From Candidatus Methanofilum arcanum (GTDB taxonomy: Archaea > Halobacteriota > Methanomicrobia > Methanomicrobiales > Methanospirillaceae), in the NCBI GenBank assembly GCA_031285085.1, contig JAITWW010000142.1, positions 1-8,734 on the forward strand: 8,734 nt of DNA, read 5' to 3'. The notes beneath the pieces are model-generated. The model made no database searches. It saw only the letters and a program-made list of their open reading frames with translations, and was not told where the DNA came from. This document shows, in pieces, positions 1-6,797 of the stretch. Position numbers and translations under genes: made by a program. Every line of letters begins with the position of its first letter. Within the stretch, counting starts at the first letter, position 1.

Positions 1-294
1 ATCCTGAAACAGAGTTTTTGCTTTGTTATTGCAGAACATAATGACCACGCCATTGGCATGGGGAGAGTTATCTCAGATGGGGTATCAGATGGGTATCTCC
101 AGGATATTGTTGTACTTCCCGAATGGCGGAACAAGGGAATAGGGACGTGTATTGTGAAAAAACTGATACAAGAGTGTCATACACATGGCATCACATGGCT
201 TGGAATCATTGCAGATCCAGGAACAGAGTATTTCTATCGAAAATTTGGGTTTGCACGAGCAAATGGGTATACACCCATGCTCTATGAACGATAG
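1..294 (+). CDS. GNAT-family N-acetyltransferase, C-terminal part (5' end outside window)
   Basis: The frame is open from the first base, so this is the last 97 residues of a longer protein. It shows the GNAT acetyl-CoA binding signature: a beta strand (LQDIVVLPEW, fragment residues 33-42) followed by the pyrophosphate-binding loop R43-N-K-G46-I-G48 and the helix after it. The typical GNAT end motif FYRKFGF is at residues 78-84. Full GNAT proteins are about 130-170 residues, so roughly the first third is missing. GNAT enzymes transfer an acetyl group from acetyl-CoA to an amine; the substrate cannot be read here. The stop codon lies only 3 bases before the next start, so it is probably co-transcribed with the DUF1848 gene. 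An internal ATG at 58 exists, but it falls inside the domain and is not the real start. Confidence 0.88.
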   Translation: MLKQSFCFVIAEHNDHAIGMGRVISDGVSDGYLQDIVVLPEWRNKGIGTCIVKKLIQECHTHGITWLGIIADPGTEYFYRKFGFARANGYTPMLYER

Positions 295-297
295 AAG

Positions 298-1314
298 ATG
301 ACACAAACAACCCTTTTTAATACCTCTGCTCCAGATCAAAAGGATTCAAAAATACATGATGTGCATCCCTTTATTATCTCAGCTAGTCGTGCAACAGATA
401 TACCTGCCTTTTACATGGATTGGTTTTTTGAGAGATGGAAAAAGGGATATGTACTTTGGAACAGCCCATATAACTCAGCATTTACACAAAAAGTATGGTT
501 TGACAAGGTACATGCAGCCATCTTCTGGACAAAAGATCCATGTACACTGTACAGGCACATTCCAGAGCTCAATCGATGTCCATTCCTCTACTATGTGCAG
601 ATAACACTCAATGACTATGAACAAGAGATCGAACCAGGTCTCCCCGCACTCCGTGATCGAGTTATTGGCTTTCAAAAAATCAGCCAGAAACTCGGAGCTC
701 ATCGTGTTATATGGCGTTATGATCCCCTTCTACTATCAGACTCTATATCTCTTTTTACTCTTTGTTCCAGAGTAGAGAGACTGACAAAGAGTCTTTCACC
801 ATATACAGAAAAGCTCATTCTCAGCTTTATTCAGATTGAAAGATACAAAGGAGTGAAAGCACTTCTTGCTACATCTCTCCATAAAGGAGTGCGAGAGTTT
901 AGTTCTGACGAAAAGTACCGGTTCATTTTATTTCTTGACAAGATCGAGAAAAAATATCAGATTAAAACACACATCTGCTGCGAGGAAAAAGATCCTTTTG
1001 TCTACTCATATGTTAGCCCTGGAAACTGTATCGACCGTGATCTGCTTCTGCAACTTATAACAGAACAAAATGAAGAAAATACCGAATTTTCTGCATTTTT
1101 ACATCATGCAAAAAAGGATCCAGGACAGAGAAAAAAATGTTCTTGCATCCATGCAAAAGACATTGGTCAGTACTCATCTTGCCTCCACTTTTGTAAATAC
1201 TGTTATGCAAATGCAAGTGATGCCATTGTCAGGGCACGATATCAAGCTCACAAGGATGCGCGAGATCAAAAAAAGGATCTTCCATCCTTGATCCCAAAAG
1301 GAAAAAAGGGGTAG
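298..1314 (+). CDS. DUF1848 family protein with C-terminal CX3CX2C motif
   Basis: This 338-residue protein has the marks of the DUF1848 family. The N-terminal ISASRATDIPAFY (27-39) is followed by YVLWNSPYN (51-59), the strand AAIFWTKDP (73-81), YYVQITLNDY (98-107) and VIWRYDP (137-143). The C-terminal cysteine cluster is C281-x-C283, then KDIGQY, then C295-x3-C299-x2-C302 followed by YAN. The last cluster has the spacing of a radical-SAM [4Fe-4S] motif, but it sits near the C-terminus instead of the N-terminus. The family's function is unknown to me; an Fe-S or radical-type reaction is inference. Length is normal for the family and no frameshift is seen. The ATG is 3 bases after the GNAT stop, with no strong Shine-Dalgarno site, which suggests translational coupling. 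Transcription probably ends at the T-run hairpin at 1543-1575. Confidence 0.88.
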   Translation: MTQTTLFNTSAPDQKDSKIHDVHPFIISASRATDIPAFYMDWFFERWKKGYVLWNSPYNSAFTQKVWFDKVHAAIFWTKDPCTLYRHIPELNRCPFLYYVQITLNDYEQEIEPGLPALRDRVIGFQKISQKLGAHRVIWRYDPLLLSDSISLFTLCSRVERLTKSLSPYTEKLILSFIQIERYKGVKALLATSLHKGVREFSSDEKYRFILFLDKIEKKYQIKTHICCEEKDPFVYSYVSPGNCIDRDLLLQLITEQNEENTEFSAFLHHAKKDPGQRKKCSCIHAKDIGQYSSCLHFCKYCYANASDAIVRARYQAHKDARDQKKDLPSLIPKGKKG

Positions 1315-1434
1315 ATTCATTCATAATGTCAAGAATGCGATTATTCCATCCGAGAAGAGACGAGTTGTTTCGACAATAGACGATCCAGTATACGACATAT
1401 TTATTACCAAGTAAGATCCACTATTATGTATCCA

Positions 1435-1476
1435 CCAGTCATAAGACTGGAGTACCTGCGCATATTAAACGCAGGT
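1435..1476. other. Two adjacent perfect hairpins, possible structured RNA
   Basis: The first hairpin is CCAGTC (1435-1440), loop ATAA, GACTGG (1445-1450). Three bases later comes ACCTGCG (1454-1460), a 9-base loop, and CGCAGGT (1470-1476). Both stems are perfect and GC-rich within an AT-rich spacer. A competing pairing also exists: CTGGAG at 1447-1452 can pair with CTCCAG at 1500-1505, which would break the first hairpin. The element lies about 120 bases after the DUF1848 stop and before the T-run terminator, so it could be part of that gene's 3' untranslated region or a small RNA. No known RNA family is recognised. Confidence 0.4.
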
Positions 1477-1542
1477 TTGGAAGCATTTCTACCTATATCC
1501 TCCAGAAAAGCCTCCAAAACCTTCTTTTACTCTACTCAAATC

Positions 1543-1575
1543 AGAAAAAAGGACATTATAGAGATCCTTTTTTCT
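1543..1575 (+). terminator. T-run hairpin terminator after the GNAT-DUF1848 operon
   Basis: A perfect 11-bp inverted repeat, AGAAAAAAGGA (1543-1553) and TCCTTTTTTCT (1565-1575), encloses an 11-base loop. The second arm carries six T on the + strand. Archaeal RNA polymerase terminates at T-runs, so this is the best candidate end for the transcript from the left. Being symmetric it would also present an interrupted T-run on the other strand, but no - strand gene ends nearby. Confidence 0.55.
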
Positions 1576-1585
1576 CCGATGATAT

Positions 1586-1609
1586 TCTTAATTTGTATCT
1601 TAATTTGTA
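1586..1609. repeat. Exact 12-bp tandem duplication
   Basis: The unit TCTTAATTTGTA is present twice without a gap (1586-1597 and 1598-1609), followed by a partial third unit (ATTTG). It lies between the terminator and the GC-rich repeat block. It is probably a replication-slippage product. Confidence 0.7.
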
Positions 1610-1619
1610 ATTTGAAAAA

Positions 1620-1749
1620 CTCGCCAGGCACGGCGAGGACGCGCCTCCCTTGAAGCCATCCTCCTTCGTCAGATGGTTCGAGAGCTCGCCAAGCACGGCG
1701 AGGACGCGCCTCCCTTGAAGCCATCCTCCTTCGTCAGATGGCTTGAGAG
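1620..1749. repeat. Two 65-bp GC-rich tandem direct repeats
   Basis: Copy one spans 1620-1684 and copy two 1685-1749, with no gap and 62 of 65 identical positions. Each copy begins with an inverted repeat, CTCGCC then GGCGAG with a 6-base loop. Each also carries a second inverted repeat around GCCATC/GATGGC; in copy two it is AAGCCATC/GATGGCTT, a perfect 8-bp stem. Copy one is about 65% G+C by hand count, clearly higher than its AT-rich surroundings. Short open frames run through it on both strands but change nature with the repeat and show no protein motif. It resembles dispersed intergenic repeat DNA; whether other copies exist in the genome cannot be seen here. Confidence 0.85.
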
Positions 1750-1755
1750 GGATCA

Positions 1756-1874
1756 AACTGCCGTTCTTTGTCCGTCCCGCTTGTCACTCGCGTCGCAAAT
1801 GCACCTTCCGTTGATGGGATATGTGACAACTGCCGTTCTTTCTGCGGCCCGTTTGGCACTCGCGTCGAAAATCC
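1756..1874. repeat. Diverged 47-bp direct repeat pair with 72-bp period
   Basis: The copies at 1756-1802 and 1828-1874 match at 40 of 47 positions. They share the exact blocks AACTGCCGTTCTTT and CACTCGCGTCG. The 25-base spacer is not repeated. The pair directly follows the 65-bp repeats and shares their GC-rich character, so both probably belong to one accessory repeat block. No coding motif is recognised in either strand. Confidence 0.7.
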
Positions 1875-1919
1875 GCTTACTATTGGGCTATCCAATACGC
1901 AAATGAACAACCATTCGAC

Positions 1920-1946
1920 GGGTATGCGAACAGAGTGAGCATACCC
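1920..1946. repeat. 8-bp inverted repeat at the edge of the repeat block
   Basis: GGGTATGC (1920-1927) and GCATACCC (1939-1946) form a perfect 8-bp stem around the 11-base loop GAACAGAGTGA. It marks the right border of the GC-rich block, before the AT-rich mptA terminator. It could be a hairpin in the mptA 3' region or the end of the repeat element. Confidence 0.5.
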
Positions 1947-1960
1947 CAAGTGCTTTTACT

Positions 1961-1981
1961 CAATTTTTTAGCAAAAAATTG
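1961..1981 (-). terminator. AT-rich hairpin/T-run terminator of mptA
   Basis: CAATTTTTT (1961-1969), loop AGC, AAAAAATTG (1973-1981) is a perfect 9-bp inverted repeat that begins 12 bases after the mptA stop codon. On the - strand it presents a run of six T right after the gene, as expected for an archaeal terminator. Confidence 0.6.
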
Positions 1982-1992
1982 TACTGAGAAAT

Positions 1993-2955
1993 TTATACTG
2001 CAAGTTCTCGTTTTAGTTCCTCAATTGTTGCTTGGCGTTCTGCAAATGCGTCATGTTGATGAATACTCTCCTCATTATCTTGTGCCATGATCACAAGTGA
2101 GTCACCAGGGAGGTGCTGAAACTCATTATGCACCTTTCGTGCCATCTCACGAACACAATCCTCAACAAATCGAGGATTTTGATGAGCAGTCAGTACCACA
2201 TGCCCCTCATCTCCTCGCTTTAGCAGTTCGTAGATAGGCGTACTCATGGACTCCTTTACGATCTTAATGATCTTTTGCAGGGAGACATGACATTCATCAC
2301 CTGTTTCAATAGAAAGAAACCCCTTTCCTCGTTGATTATGCGTGGCCATTGGCACCTGCTCGAAGAACTGAAGAATCTTATCTTCTTCAATACCAATATC
2401 CTGCATCACATGATGGGCACGCTCTCGCATGATATTCTGAGCACATGGACAGGCGGTCATTCCAGTAACCTCAGCACCAATGCTTTTTCGAATCGTTGGT
2501 TTCCCTGTTGTTCGTGCAGCAATTGCATTTGCAAATACATTTACAACCTCTTGACAATTCGTCATTGATACTGGTGTATCAGCTGCTATCATGAACTGAC
2601 TGCGCATCTGAACCTCAGTTCTGTCTGCGTACTCATGTTTATCAAGAAGCTTCCATGCAACAATGCTGCATAACTCTTCGATCTCTGCGACCTCGCCATG
2701 AATTGCCTGAGATAAAACCTCATCAATAACTTCAAAGTTGCGGGAAAGATTTGCCCCTTTGAGGCTTCCAGGGAGATCAACGAAAATATCGAAACTGGAA
2801 ATAAAAATTACTGGGCGTTTATCTGTTCTTTTAACTTCAACGAGCTTTTGGACGTTCTTCACTCCAACTCGTGTTAAATTAATTCGGACATCGGGTTGAG
2901 TTGATTGGATGTCAGGAAGTTCTCTGTTGAACGTCTTCGCTGCCTCTCTATTCAT
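1993..2955 (-). CDS. mptA: GTP cyclohydrolase MptA (archaeal, methanopterin biosynthesis)
   Basis: MptA is the archaeal Fe(II)-dependent GTP cyclohydrolase. It converts GTP to 7,8-dihydroneopterin 2',3'-cyclic phosphate, the first step of tetrahydromethanopterin synthesis in the cytoplasm. The 320-residue protein matches the family along its whole length. It has LPDIQSTQPDVRINLTRVGV (13-32) at the start, the SFDIFVDLP segment (54-62), the cysteine motif TACPCAQ (167-173), the histidine motif THNQRG (205-210) and the C-terminal IHQHDAFAERQ (298-308). The two His regions and the Cys motif are the expected active-site and metal-binding parts. The ATG at 2955 gives a few more residues than homologues starting just before LPDIQST, and no clear Shine-Dalgarno site helps decide. 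It lies 154 bases after purL on the same strand with its own TATA-like box. No defect is seen. Confidence 0.95.
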   Translation of the reverse strand: MNREAAKTFNRELPDIQSTQPDVRINLTRVGVKNVQKLVEVKRTDKRPVIFISSFDIFVDLPGSLKGANLSRNFEVIDEVLSQAIHGEVAEIEELCSIVAWKLLDKHEYADRTEVQMRSQFMIAADTPVSMTNCQEVVNVFANAIAARTTGKPTIRKSIGAEVTGMTACPCAQNIMRERAHHVMQDIGIEEDKILQFFEQVPMATHNQRGKGFLSIETGDECHVSLQKIIKIVKESMSTPIYELLKRGDEGHVVLTAHQNPRFVEDCVREMARKVHNEFQHLPGDSLVIMAQDNEESIHQHDAFAERQATIEELKRELAV

Positions 2956-3000
2956 GATGTAACGCTCTTTATTCCATCTATTTTGTATGTATTTTCTCTT

Positions 3001-3046
3001 GTATATGCAAAAGTACCTACATATGAGATACGACTTTGGTTCGTAT
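3001..3046 (-). promoter_or_regulatory. mptA promoter with upstream inverted repeat
   Basis: On the - strand TTGCATATAC (3010-3001) is a TATA-like box about 46 bases before the mptA ATG, which predicts a start site near 2978 and a short leader. Upstream of it lies a perfect inverted repeat, ATACGA (3028-3033), spacer CTTTGGT, TCGTAT (3041-3046). GAGA/TCTC flank it as an imperfect extension. This position, about 20 bases upstream of the TATA box, would suit a transcription-factor site. No regulator is identified. Confidence 0.4.
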
Positions 3047-3109
3047 GGTCTCGTTAGTTCGTGCTCAGGGTAGTTAAATGTATCTGATTCTTATTTATGG
3101 ATGAATGTC

Positions 3110-5227
3110 TCATGCAGGACGCATGAGATCAGTCAGGCTTTCTCTTGCTTGTTTTATCTCCTCTGGCAAAAGTCTAACCTCTTCACTCTTGCATCTGATG
3201 ATCAGCCCTTCGCCACCAACAGCTCCAAGCTCTGTAAGGGCACATGTTTTGAGTGCAGTTTCAATCACTGTTTTATCTGCTCCAAATATGAGAAATCTGC
3301 CATATGACTCAGTAAACAAGAATGAGACTGGATCGATCCCATCTGGCATGGTAATTGTTGCATTATGTGCCATTGTGGCAAGAGCGGTAATGAGACCCCC
3401 TTGGCTGATATCGGTAATGACGACCGCTTCACTCTTGGCAGCATCTCTGATAGAAGTGAGGATCTCAGTCTCTGTACATGTTGGTGGTGTACCCTGACAC
3501 CCGGTGAGAGCTGATAGAATAGAGCCACCCATTCCATCGCCCTCTTTCTTTTCTTCTTGTGCAGAAGATCTTGATGAGCAGAGATAGATATGATCTCCAT
3601 CTTTTACTTTCTGTGGAACTATAATTGGGGCACGCCCGATCATGCCGATAGATGGTGTTGGAGGAATCTGCGTTTTCGTTTCATCACTCTCATTATATAA
3701 TGAGACATTCCCACCAACAACCGGAATTGAGAGTTTTTGGCACATATCTCCCATGCCACGAATGCACTGTTCGATCTGCCAGTAGATCTCAGGATGCTCT
3801 GGGCTTGCAAAGTTTAGACAGTTTACAATACAGAGTGGCTCTACACCCATACATGCCAAATTAGCTGCGTTTTCATAGACTGCGTTTGCAGTGCCAGTAT
3901 ATGGATCAAGCATGATCTGTCGTGGATTACATCCACAGGACAAACCAAGCATGGAATCAGTTCCGAGTTTTAAAAGTCCTGCATCTCTTCCAAAAGAGAT
4001 TGTTCTTGTTTGAACATCATGATCGTACTGTTCATAGAGCCACTGTTTACTCGCACACTCTGGATGAGAGAGCACATTCAAACAGAGTTCCTTTAATGAC
4101 CCCTTTGGAGCAACATATGGTTTTAGCGCGCTATAAGGCGTGCTATTCCAGATGCATTTTGGTGCTCCCTCAGTCAAAAAATGAATATCTAGATCACAGA
4201 TTGTCTGCTCCTCATATGTAACAAGATATCGTGGCTCTGCAATGACTTGTCCCACATCACTGCATATGAGATCATAGCGCTCTGCAAGTACCATTGCCTG
4301 TTCAATATCTGCGGGTCGAACCTCCAGCAACATTCTCTCCTGTGACTCTGAAACCATGATCTCGCGTGGTGTCATTCCAACTTCACGAAGATGCACTTTA
4401 TCAACGTAGATATGACCTCCAAGTGTGCTACACATCTCACTTGATGCCCCCGCAAGACCAGCAGCTCCAAGATCCCGACATGATACTACAAGCCCTCTTT
4501 CTATCATAGCGAGCGTTGCCTCAATGAGTAGTTTTTCAGTAAATGGATCTCCGATCTGTACACTTGGTCGTTCTTCCCCTGAACTCTCTGCAAGATCCTT
4601 TGATGCAAAAGAAGCCCCTCCAATACCATCACGTCCGGTTGGAGCTCCAAGCAGAAGAAGGTGATTTCCTGGCTCCTTTACTCTTCCTGTAATAAATTTA
4701 TCTGGTTTGCAGATCCCAACACAGACCACGTTTACGAGGGGGTTTCCATCATATCCTGCATCAATGATGAGATCTCCTCGCACAACTGGAACACCAATAC
4801 AGTTTCCATACCCACCAATGCCTAAAACGACATGTTCGAGGAGGTAATGGTTTTTCTTCTGCACTGGATCTCCAAAACAGAGCGGATCCATGAGGGCAAT
4901 AGGCCGCGCTCCCATCGAGATGATATCACGTACAATACCTCCAACTCCTGTTGCAGCCCCGTTCACGGGATCAACATAGCTTGGATGATTGTGGCTCTCC
5001 ATTCCAATTGCAAGCGCGATATCATCATTGAATCGCACAATTGCAGCATCATCACCAGGACCAACAATAACATCTGGTCCTGTCGTTGGCAGGGTTCCAA
5101 GGAGCCGACGTGTTGAACGATAACTACAATGTTCACTCCAGAGGTTTTCAAAGCATGCAAGCTCGGTTTCTGTTGGTTCCCGTTTGAGTGTTTCGTGGAT
5201 CAGTCGAAGATCATCTGGTGAGACCAT
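3110..5227 (-). CDS. purL: Phosphoribosylformylglycinamidine synthase subunit PurL
   Basis: PurL is the catalytic subunit of FGAM synthase. It makes FGAM from FGAR, ATP and ammonia delivered by PurQ, with PurS as the third subunit (step four of purine synthesis). At about 705 residues it is the small PurL type, so separate PurQ and PurS are expected elsewhere. Numbering from the alternative GTG start at 5236, signatures are ENLWSEHCSYRS (30-41, conserved His), ESHNHPS (80-86), GVGGIVRDIISMGARP (97-112), GIGGASFASKDL, GAAGLAGASSEM, the start of the second half at GTDSMLGLSCG, GGNVSLYNES and ITDISQGGL. Both ATP/AIRS-like halves are complete. I prefer ATG 5227 (MVSPDDL...) because archaeal PurL proteins usually begin about there; GTG 5236 would add three residues. 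Its neighbour mptA uses GTP, the end product of this route. Confidence 0.96.
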   Translation of the reverse strand: MVSPDDLRLIHETLKREPTETELACFENLWSEHCSYRSTRRLLGTLPTTGPDVIVGPGDDAAIVRFNDDIALAIGMESHNHPSYVDPVNGAATGVGGIVRDIISMGARPIALMDPLCFGDPVQKKNHYLLEHVVLGIGGYGNCIGVPVVRGDLIIDAGYDGNPLVNVVCVGICKPDKFITGRVKEPGNHLLLLGAPTGRDGIGGASFASKDLAESSGEERPSVQIGDPFTEKLLIEATLAMIERGLVVSCRDLGAAGLAGASSEMCSTLGGHIYVDKVHLREVGMTPREIMVSESQERMLLEVRPADIEQAMVLAERYDLICSDVGQVIAEPRYLVTYEEQTICDLDIHFLTEGAPKCIWNSTPYSALKPYVAPKGSLKELCLNVLSHPECASKQWLYEQYDHDVQTRTISFGRDAGLLKLGTDSMLGLSCGCNPRQIMLDPYTGTANAVYENAANLACMGVEPLCIVNCLNFASPEHPEIYWQIEQCIRGMGDMCQKLSIPVVGGNVSLYNESDETKTQIPPTPSIGMIGRAPIIVPQKVKDGDHIYLCSSRSSAQEEKKEGDGMGGSILSALTGCQGTPPTCTETEILTSIRDAAKSEAVVITDISQGGLITALATMAHNATITMPDGIDPVSFLFTESYGRFLIFGADKTVIETALKTCALTELGAVGGEGLIIRCKSEEVRLLPEEIKQARESLTDLMRPA

Positions 5228-5276
5228 GGTACTCACATGTGTGCTTTGCTCTTTGAAAAGATAGAGGGTAGTAGTG

Positions 5277-5309
5277 TGGTAAAATGAATGGCAAATAAAT
5301 GGTAAAATG
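5277..5309 (-). promoter_or_regulatory. purL promoter with flanking 10-bp direct repeats
   Basis: The exact decamer TGGTAAAATG (CATTTTACCA on the coding strand) occurs at 5277-5286 and 5300-5309, 23 bases apart, about two helical turns. Between them on the - strand is TTTATTTG (5299-5292), a TATA-like box about 65 bases before the preferred purL start. Repeats that bracket the TATA box suggest an operator where a repressor or activator dimer pair binds. The regulator is unknown. Confidence 0.45.
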
Positions 5310-5345
5310 GAATGATTGATGATGGGAGAGCTATCATGTCTACGT

Positions 5346-6164
5346 TTAGAACTGTCCTCTGGATTTTTCTTTAATCATATCCCAGTAATCACGTTCAGTA
5401 CTGTGAATCTTTTCCTCTTCTGATACACCTCCTCTTTCTTTTATCCATGTTCCATCATTATATCCCCCGATCCTGATTTTTTCTTGATCCAGGTGCTCTG
5501 TTGCTACTATGAGATTCTTTTCTGTTGGATCGAGGAGGGTCACCGTGCTGATAGAGAATTGATCAAGGAGTGACTCAAGTATTGAACTATCATATAAGGA
5601 GATGCTTTGCTGGTACTCAAGCACACATTCTATATCTTCTCTTTTTGCATCGCGAGTCATGAATACCGAGCTACGACGTCCAATCAGTTCCTCACATAAT
5701 GTCTCATCTACCTGAGTGGCGATAAGCACATGTTTATAGACCCCTCTGTCTCGCATCTCCCGCATTACTGTTCGGTACTGTTTGCAAAGTGAGTAATAAG
5801 CTTCAGCCTCCTCTTCATACCTAGATGGAAGGAGATTTGGGGAAGGAAAAGAGTATTGTGAGTGTTTTGAGAGGAAAGAGATCTGCTCTGCATCGTACAA
5901 AAGCCATGTTGGATCCACCAGATGCCACTCTTCGTTGTAGTGTATCGCCTCTTCTATGCGACTCTTCACAAATAATCCTCCTGATCCTATCTGTTCAATC
6001 CCTGCTTCTTTCTCTGCAAGTATCTGTGTTGCAATCTGATATGATATCAGATCAAAACATCTTTTCCTATACTGTGGGTGCTCTTGCAAAAAAGTAGTAA
6101 TCGCTGCAATATTTGGAGTACTTGGCTCTCCACCATATGCAACAGTCTTATAATGATATAGCAT
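5346..6164 (-). CDS. Transglutaminase-like protein, start uncertain
   Basis: From ATG 6164 the protein has 272 residues. A transglutaminase/protease-like core is suggested by a possible Cys-His-Asp triad in the right order. C36 lies in YRKRCFDLISYQIATQIL, followed by GSGGLFVKS; H75 is in EEAIHY; D84 is in WHLVDPTW, the usual transglutaminase-like end motif. Residues 100-272 are charged and match nothing I recognise. No signal peptide or membrane segment is visible, so it is probably cytoplasmic; substrate unknown. The frame stays open for 30 codons upstream (6254-6165) and reads like protein, including HDVNEIDFLLTS and SIDFDI leading into MLYHY. It has no ATG, GTG or TTG there and a TGA at 6255-6257. 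The gene may thus be 5'-truncated or use an unusual start. It lies downstream of the ferritin gene on the same strand. Confidence 0.7.
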   Translation of the reverse strand: MLYHYKTVAYGGEPSTPNIAAITTFLQEHPQYRKRCFDLISYQIATQILAEKEAGIEQIGSGGLFVKSRIEEAIHYNEEWHLVDPTWLLYDAEQISFLSKHSQYSFPSPNLLPSRYEEEAEAYYSLCKQYRTVMREMRDRGVYKHVLIATQVDETLCEELIGRRSSVFMTRDAKREDIECVLEYQQSISLYDSSILESLLDQFSISTVTLLDPTEKNLIVATEHLDQEKIRIGGYNDGTWIKERGGVSEEEKIHSTERDYWDMIKEKSRGQF

Positions 6165-6263
6165 AATGTCAAAATCTATGGATTTTTCTTGAGAGGTTGA
6201 GGTTAAAAGGAAGTCGATTTCATTGACATCATGCCAAAAGACATCTCTTATATCTCAAGATTT

Positions 6264-6776
6264 TTAGGCCCCATTCCCTGTTGGAGGAGTGTATACTCGT
6301 GTGCCAAGTTCCTTATCGATCATGTACAAATATGACGGAAAATCTGCAGCAAGTGTAATTTGATTTAAAACGTCCCTGACATTTTCTTCCTCTTCAACTT
6401 GTTCTGTGATAAACCACTGAAGCCGTGCAATGGATGCATGATCCTTTGCAGACTGGGAAATCTCGATTAATCTGTTTATAGATGCAGTAACACCTTTCTC
6501 ATGTGCAAGCTGAAACTCAAATGCCTCTTTTGGTGATCCCCACTCTGTCTGTGGTGCCTTTATCTCTGTGGCTATCATCTTTCCTCCAGATGAGAGCAGA
6601 TAATTATAGAGCATCATTGCATGATCTCGCTCTTCTTGTGCCTGCACGAGCTCCCATGCTGCCATACCTTTCATTCCAATTGATGAAAACCATGCAGATA
6701 TGGAAAGGTACAGATATGCAGAGTATAGTTCAGCGTTTATCTGTTCATTCAGTGCTTGTTCTACTGCTTTGTCCAT
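6264..6776 (-). CDS. Ferritin (non-heme, FtnA-like)
   Basis: Ferritin stores iron as a ferric mineral inside a 24-subunit shell, oxidising Fe(II) at a di-iron ferroxidase centre in each four-helix subunit. This 170-residue protein has the normal family length. The FtnA-type ferroxidase ligands are all visible: E16 (NAELYSAYLYL), E49 and H52 (EERDHA), E93 (HEKG), then Q126 and E129 (TEQVEEEE). The heme-ligand Met position of bacterioferritin is not obvious, so a non-heme ferritin is preferred. The ATG at 6776 starts just before the first helix (MDKAVEQALNEQINAE). No Shine-Dalgarno site is visible; a TATA-like box about 25 bases upstream suggests a leaderless or nearly leaderless message. In an anaerobic methanogen it would protect Fe-rich enzymes and limit iron-driven oxidative damage (inference). 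The transglutaminase-like gene follows 99 bases downstream. Confidence 0.95.
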   Translation of the reverse strand: MDKAVEQALNEQINAELYSAYLYLSISAWFSSIGMKGMAAWELVQAQEERDHAMMLYNYLLSSGGKMIATEIKAPQTEWGSPKEAFEFQLAHEKGVTASINRLIEISQSAKDHASIARLQWFITEQVEEEENVRDVLNQITLAADFPSYLYMIDKELGTRVYTPPTGNGA

Positions 6777-6797
6777 AGTTATCAGTACAGTTCTTTG

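Noticed and set aside
1426..1653. 75-residue open frame on the + strand in the gene-free stretch
   Set aside because: It runs across both hairpins and the terminator, has no ribosome-binding site and shows no protein motif.
1536..1949. Several short open frames on both strands through the GC-rich repeats
   Set aside because: They are open because the repeats lack stops. The same peptide patterns recur with the repeat units in different frames, which is typical of repeat DNA, not of genes.
1620..1950. CRISPR array
   Set aside because: The 65-bp units abut without spacers, and the 47-bp pair has only two copies; no cas gene is present.
1315..1992. Insertion sequence
   Set aside because: No transposase fragment, no matching terminal inverted repeats at the ends of the block and no target-site duplication could be found.
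3105..3497. 130-residue open frame on the + strand
   Set aside because: It is the antisense shadow of the 3' part of purL and has no independent motif.
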